DNA from: Spirochaetia bacterium UBA5368
Lineage (GTDB): Bacteria; Spirochaetota; UBA4802; UBA5368
Length of the DNA: 9,402 bases
Assembly (NCBI GenBank): GCA_002407865.1
Contig: DHPI01000004.1
Span: forward strand, 86,264 to 95,665
Direction: 5' to 3'
Positions 6,228 to 9,402 of the stretch are shown here, in pieces; within the stretch, counting starts at the first letter, position 1, and each line of letters opens with the position of its first letter. The position numbers and the translations under genes were made by a program. Below the pieces are notes generated by a model. That model had not been told where the DNA came from. It searched no databases and was given only the letters and a program-made list of their open reading frames with translations.

Positions 6228-8372
6228 ATGATAACGATAAGCCTTATTTCCTCGTGTCTTGCTTCGATGATGCTGATTTTCATGGCTGGATTCGTGCTGG
6301 TCAAGGACTGGCGCGACCAGGTGAACAGGTATTACGTGTATTTTGCGCTTTCGGCATTTATTATCCTTTCCACGATGTTTGTCACCTACGCGTATCCGGA
6401 ATCGCCGCATCTTCCTCAGATCAACAGGCTGACGCAGATGGGGACAGTGCTTTTTTTTAGCTCGCTATTTACGATGTCGCTTGTCTTTCCCAAGATCGAA
6501 AAGCGGTTTCCTTTTAAATACACAGTGCTTGTGCTCGTTCCTGCGTTTAGTGTGGGAGCCATTGCGGTCGGCACTGACCTGACTATTACAAATGCGTATT
6601 TTAAAAATGGTTCGCTCGTTCGTGAGTTCAGGTTCTTTTATACGATATATGCGGTCATCGCGTTTCTCTATCTCATCCTGGGAACCGCGAATTTTATCTA
6701 TAAATACATTAAAACGGACGTTGCCATTTACCGCCTTCAGATGCGGTTCATGTTTGTCGGCACATCGCTTGCGGTTGTCGTCGCCGCGGTATGTTCGATT
6801 ATCCTCCCGAGGTTCTTTAACTTTGCCGAACTGTATGTGCTCGGGCCATCGCTTGCGTCGTTTATCGGTTTTGGATCGCTTTTTTACTCTGTAATTTCGT
6901 ACAATCTTATGGATATCACGACCGCGGTTCATAAGACGACCACATATGCGATTATATCGGCGGCCATATTTGTCCCGATCTACCTGACGGTGATGAGTCA
7001 TGACGCGAACATCTGGGGGCTTGGACAGATGCCGTTATACCTGCTTGCGGCGGTTATTGTGCTGCTGTTCATTTTTTATTCAATTTACATTCAGCCGTCG
7101 ATTGACAGGGCATTCAAGAGAAAGCAGTACGAATTTGAGGGGATGCTCGACAACTTTATACGGGACGTGGGAAAAGTGAGGGATTATGCCAGCTTGATCC
7201 GCCGTTCCGTGGACATTCTCTACCGGTCGCTCTTTCTCAAGCGGGCTTTTTTTCTCATGTTCGATGATACATCGAAGCGCTATGAGCTGTATTATCAGAA
7301 GGGCGATTCTCTGCCGGTTGCGCCTGTCGAGCGAACCTCAACGGTAATTCGATGGTTTGTCCGAAACCAGGAGGTGCTTCATGTCGACCGTGTGTACACG
7401 GACGATAAAAGCTTTGCCGAAATACGGGAAGGCTTTATCGAATTTTTTACCGGCAATAAAGTAAAGGTGTTGCTGCCGATGTACCACGAGCGCCGATTGC
7501 TGGGATTGCTCTGTCTCGGTGAAAAAGACACCCTTTCCTCGTATAAGCCGGATGAACTTGAAAAGCTTGGAAATTTTCAGACGGAAAGCAATATCCACAT
7601 CTCCAACGCGATGATTTACGAGGAATCGAAACGGCAGCAGCTCCTCACAAGAACGATGGACCTTGCCTCGGATGTGCTGGCGAAGTCGGTGCCGAAGGCG
7701 CTGCCGAACCTGATAGGCCTGAAGTTCGGCGCGTTTGTCATTCCGAGATACGGTGAGGGAATCGATTATTTTGATTTTATCCGCCCCGATAATTCAGGGG
7801 TGGGGATTATCGCAACGGATATCGCCGGCGTTGGCGTCAATAGCGCGCTCAATTCGGTTGTGCTGCGCTCGGCGTTTCAGTCGTGCATAGAGGAGGCCCC
7901 CTCGACATATACCGTTATACAGAAGTTGAACCACGTGCTGTACGAGTATTCGGGCGGCCAGGGTGCGCTTATCACGGCGTACTACATGTACTACGATCTC
8001 CGATCGATGCGTCTCATTTACACAAATGCGGGGTTTCCTTCTATGGAGCTCTATCGCGTCGATAAAAACGATTTTGACTCACTCGATACGGAGGGGATTC
8101 CGATCGGCTATGACCCGAAGGCGAATTACGGCATGGGCCGCACCAATCTTTTGCGGGGGGATATCGGCGTTATTTACTCGAAGGCGCTTATTAACTCGAA
8201 AAACCAGAAGGGCGAACCCTTCGGTCTCCTGAAGCTCCGGGCGCTTATCAAGGAGCACCGTGCGGAGCAGCCGCAGGAGATGGCGCGCATTATCAAAGAC
8301 GAGTTTATTTCGTTTCTGGGACTGTCGGCGCCCGAATCCGATATTGTGATGATTCTTTTTAAAACGATGTAG
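6228..8372 (+). CDS. Membrane sensor with GAF-like and degenerate SpoIIE/PP2C phosphatase domains
   Basis: A 714-residue protein. Residues 1-290 hold about nine hydrophobic spans (near 4-24, 35-55, 70-88, 97-115, 137-158, 174-194, 203-228, 240-257, 270-288). The first seven resemble the N-terminal 7TM sensor region of some histidine kinases, including the YSVISYNLMDI end of helix 7. Residues about 310-465 look like a GAF domain. A short helical linker leads to a SpoIIE-type PP2C domain (about 495-713), with GIDYFDF (Asp513, Asp516), TDIAGVG (Asp531), YTNAGFP (599-604) and IPIGY (634-638). The usual (S/T)DG motif reads SKA (651-653) and DDxT reads SDIV (704-707), so two expected metal-binding Asp are absent. 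Active SpoIIE/RsbU proteins dephosphorylate STAS proteins; here activity is doubtful and a binding or scaffold role is possible. It follows the anti-sigma gene by 128 nt and is likely separately transcribed. Confidence 0.85.
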   Translation: MITISLISSCLASMMLIFMAGFVLVKDWRDQVNRYYVYFALSAFIILSTMFVTYAYPESPHLPQINRLTQMGTVLFFSSLFTMSLVFPKIEKRFPFKYTVLVLVPAFSVGAIAVGTDLTITNAYFKNGSLVREFRFFYTIYAVIAFLYLILGTANFIYKYIKTDVAIYRLQMRFMFVGTSLAVVVAAVCSIILPRFFNFAELYVLGPSLASFIGFGSLFYSVISYNLMDITTAVHKTTTYAIISAAIFVPIYLTVMSHDANIWGLGQMPLYLLAAVIVLLFIFYSIYIQPSIDRAFKRKQYEFEGMLDNFIRDVGKVRDYASLIRRSVDILYRSLFLKRAFFLMFDDTSKRYELYYQKGDSLPVAPVERTSTVIRWFVRNQEVLHVDRVYTDDKSFAEIREGFIEFFTGNKVKVLLPMYHERRLLGLLCLGEKDTLSSYKPDELEKLGNFQTESNIHISNAMIYEESKRQQLLTRTMDLASDVLAKSVPKALPNLIGLKFGAFVIPRYGEGIDYFDFIRPDNSGVGIIATDIAGVGVNSALNSVVLRSAFQSCIEEAPSTYTVIQKLNHVLYEYSGGQGALITAYYMYYDLRSMRLIYTNAGFPSMELYRVDKNDFDSLDTEGIPIGYDPKANYGMGRTNLLRGDIGVIYSKALINSKNQKGEPFGLLKLRALIKEHRAEQPQEMARIIKDEFISFLGLSAPESDIVMILFKTM

Positions 8373-8392
8373 CCTTCACGCCCGCGGTGACG

Positions 8393-9402
8393 TTATCGCG
8401 TATTTGCGTCTGGCTGTTGCGCCGGATGAAAGTGATTGTAGATTTCCGCGGCAGTTTTTCTGCCGATGCCGGGGATCGCTTCGATTTCGTGCAGGGGCAT
8501 GTCCCGTATTTTCAGCGGTTCCGCGATGTGCCGCATCAGGATCCCCTTTTTCTTTTCGCCGATATTCGGTATCCCGTCGAGAATCGAGGCGGTCGCGTGT
8601 ATCCCGCGCAGCTTTCTGTGATAGGTTATCGCGAAGCGATGCGCTTCGTCCCTGATGCGCTGAACTATTTTCAAGGCCGGCGAGCCTTCTTCGAGACGAA
8701 GAGGCTCGGATGACGGGTTGAAATAAATTTCCTCGAACCGTTTCGCGAGCGATATAAACGCCGTCGGGATGTTGAAGTCGCGTTGTATTTCCATCGCGCG
8801 GGAAAGCTGTGCCGGCCCTCCGTCGATGACGATCAGGTCGGGGAGATCAAGCCCCTCGTTCACGAGATGCTGAATCCTGCGGCCCACCGCCTCGTGGATC
8901 ATGCCGGGATCGTTCGACGAGTCATAGGCGCGGATTTTGTAGCGACGGTAGTTTTTTTTATCCGGCATGCCGTCGTGAAAGCGCACCATCGACGCTACCG
9001 GATTTTTTCCCTGGGTGTTCGATATATCGAAGCATTCCATGGTCTGCGGGATTTTTTCCAGGCGCAGCAGGCTGCGCAGTTCTTCAAGGGCCGCGGAGGT
9101 GTCCGCGGACCGGCGGGATGCGTCCCGTTCGACAATGATCATGTCGATGTTCTTTTGCATCATGTTCAGAATGCCTCTGTCCTCAGAAGAGCGGGGCGGA
9201 GATATCGCGACCTTTTTCGCGGCGCGTCCCGCGCAGTATGCCTCGATGATGCTTCTATCGGCGATTCTGTGCGGCGTTACGATGAGCGGGGGGATGTCGT
9301 ATTTCGAATAATACTCCACGATGAACGCCTGAATGACGTCTTCCGGGCCCGCGTAGGCGGCGTTGTCGAATATGAATACCTTTCTGCCGAGCAGTATACC
9401 GC
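8393..9402 (-). CDS. uvrC: UvrABC system protein C, C-terminal part (5' end outside window)
   Basis: The visible 336 or so residues run to the window edge without a start, so this is about the C-terminal half of a protein normally near 600 residues. It opens within the central region (GRKVFIFD, then FIVEYYSKYDIPPLIV). It continues into the RNase H-like endonuclease domain with ECFDISNTQGKNPVASMV, a degenerate SSNDPGM stretch, DLIVIDGGPAQL and RDEAHRFAITYHR; these hold the Asp and His residues for the 5' incision. It ends in tandem helix-hairpin-helix motifs (GIPNIGEKKKGIL and AIPGIGRKTAAEI) that bind DNA. UvrC makes both incisions around a lesion handed over by UvrA and UvrB in nucleotide excision repair. 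The GIY-YIG domain for the 3' incision lies outside. It is convergent with the SpoIIE-like gene, 20 nt apart, with no clear terminator between. Confidence 0.97.
   Translation of the reverse strand, partial: GILLGRKVFIFDNAAYAGPEDVIQAFIVEYYSKYDIPPLIVTPHRIADRSIIEAYCAGRAAKKVAISPPRSSEDRGILNMMQKNIDMIIVERDASRRSADTSAALEELRSLLRLEKIPQTMECFDISNTQGKNPVASMVRFHDGMPDKKNYRRYKIRAYDSSNDPGMIHEAVGRRIQHLVNEGLDLPDLIVIDGGPAQLSRAMEIQRDFNIPTAFISLAKRFEEIYFNPSSEPLRLEEGSPALKIVQRIRDEAHRFAITYHRKLRGIHATASILDGIPNIGEKKKGILMRHIAEPLKIRDMPLHEIEAIPGIGRKTAAEIYNHFHPAQQPDANTR

Noticed and set aside
6465..7001. 178-codon open frame on the - strand
   Set aside because: It is opposite the membrane-helix region of the SpoIIE-like gene; its highly basic translation is the expected mirror of hydrophobic codons.
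8178..8186. Frameshift or sequencing error as the cause of SKA in place of (S/T)DG
   Set aside because: The frame is continuous before and after, with LLRGD upstream and KGEPFGLLKL downstream both matching the family, so the substitution appears genuine.
8373..8392. Bidirectional terminator between the convergent genes
   Set aside because: TCAC/GTGA can form a 4-bp stem with a GC-rich loop, but there is no T-run on either strand.
8387..8713. 108-codon open frame on the + strand
   Set aside because: It is antisense to the helix-hairpin-helix and catalytic parts of uvrC, which are clearly conserved.

Overview
The window carries eight genes on the + strand followed by one convergent gene on the - strand, all bacterial and tightly packed, with no mobile element, CRISPR array, rRNA or tRNA. 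Base composition looks moderately GC-rich and even throughout. The cell is probably diderm. The ECF sigma/anti-sigma pair, an MEP-pathway gene and the abundance of STAS and SpoIIE-type signalling parts would suit a spirochaete-like lineage, but that placement is an inference from gene content only and is weak.

Layout. (1) 1-2432: the 3' end of an RNase HI-family gene, then a full RecJ exonuclease gene. This RecJ is longer than usual because of a block of about 135 residues inserted between the DHH motif and the next catalytic motif. (2) 2433-3371: a putative promoter and a 10-bp palindrome precede a small STAS (anti-anti-sigma) gene, followed by ispF of isoprenoid synthesis. (3) 3372-4790: a 204-nt gap with a possible promoter, then tyrS. 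(4) 4823-6099: an ECF sigma factor gene overlapping by 4 nt the gene for its membrane-spanning, atypical zinc-finger anti-sigma factor, with a probable terminator after it. (5) 6165-8372: a second palindrome with the same 8-bp core as the one before the STAS gene, then a large membrane protein with a 7TM-like sensor region, a GAF-like domain and a SpoIIE/PP2C phosphatase domain. (6) 8393-9402: the C-terminal part of uvrC, convergent.

How the genes fit together. RNase H, RecJ and UvrC are nucleic-acid maintenance enzymes; IspF and TyrRS are housekeeping. The distinctive content is regulatory: a STAS protein, an ECF sigma/anti-sigma pair, and a membrane SpoIIE-like protein. The SpoIIE-like domain keeps its two N-terminal metal-binding Asp motifs but has Lys in place of the Asp of the (S/T)DG motif and Ser in place of the first Asp of DDxT, so it may be a pseudophosphatase. 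No RsbW/SpoIIAB-type kinase lies in the window, so if there is a partner-switch circuit, it is incomplete here. The shared ACTATAGT palindrome upstream of both the STAS gene and the SpoIIE-like gene is the best hint that the two are co-regulated.
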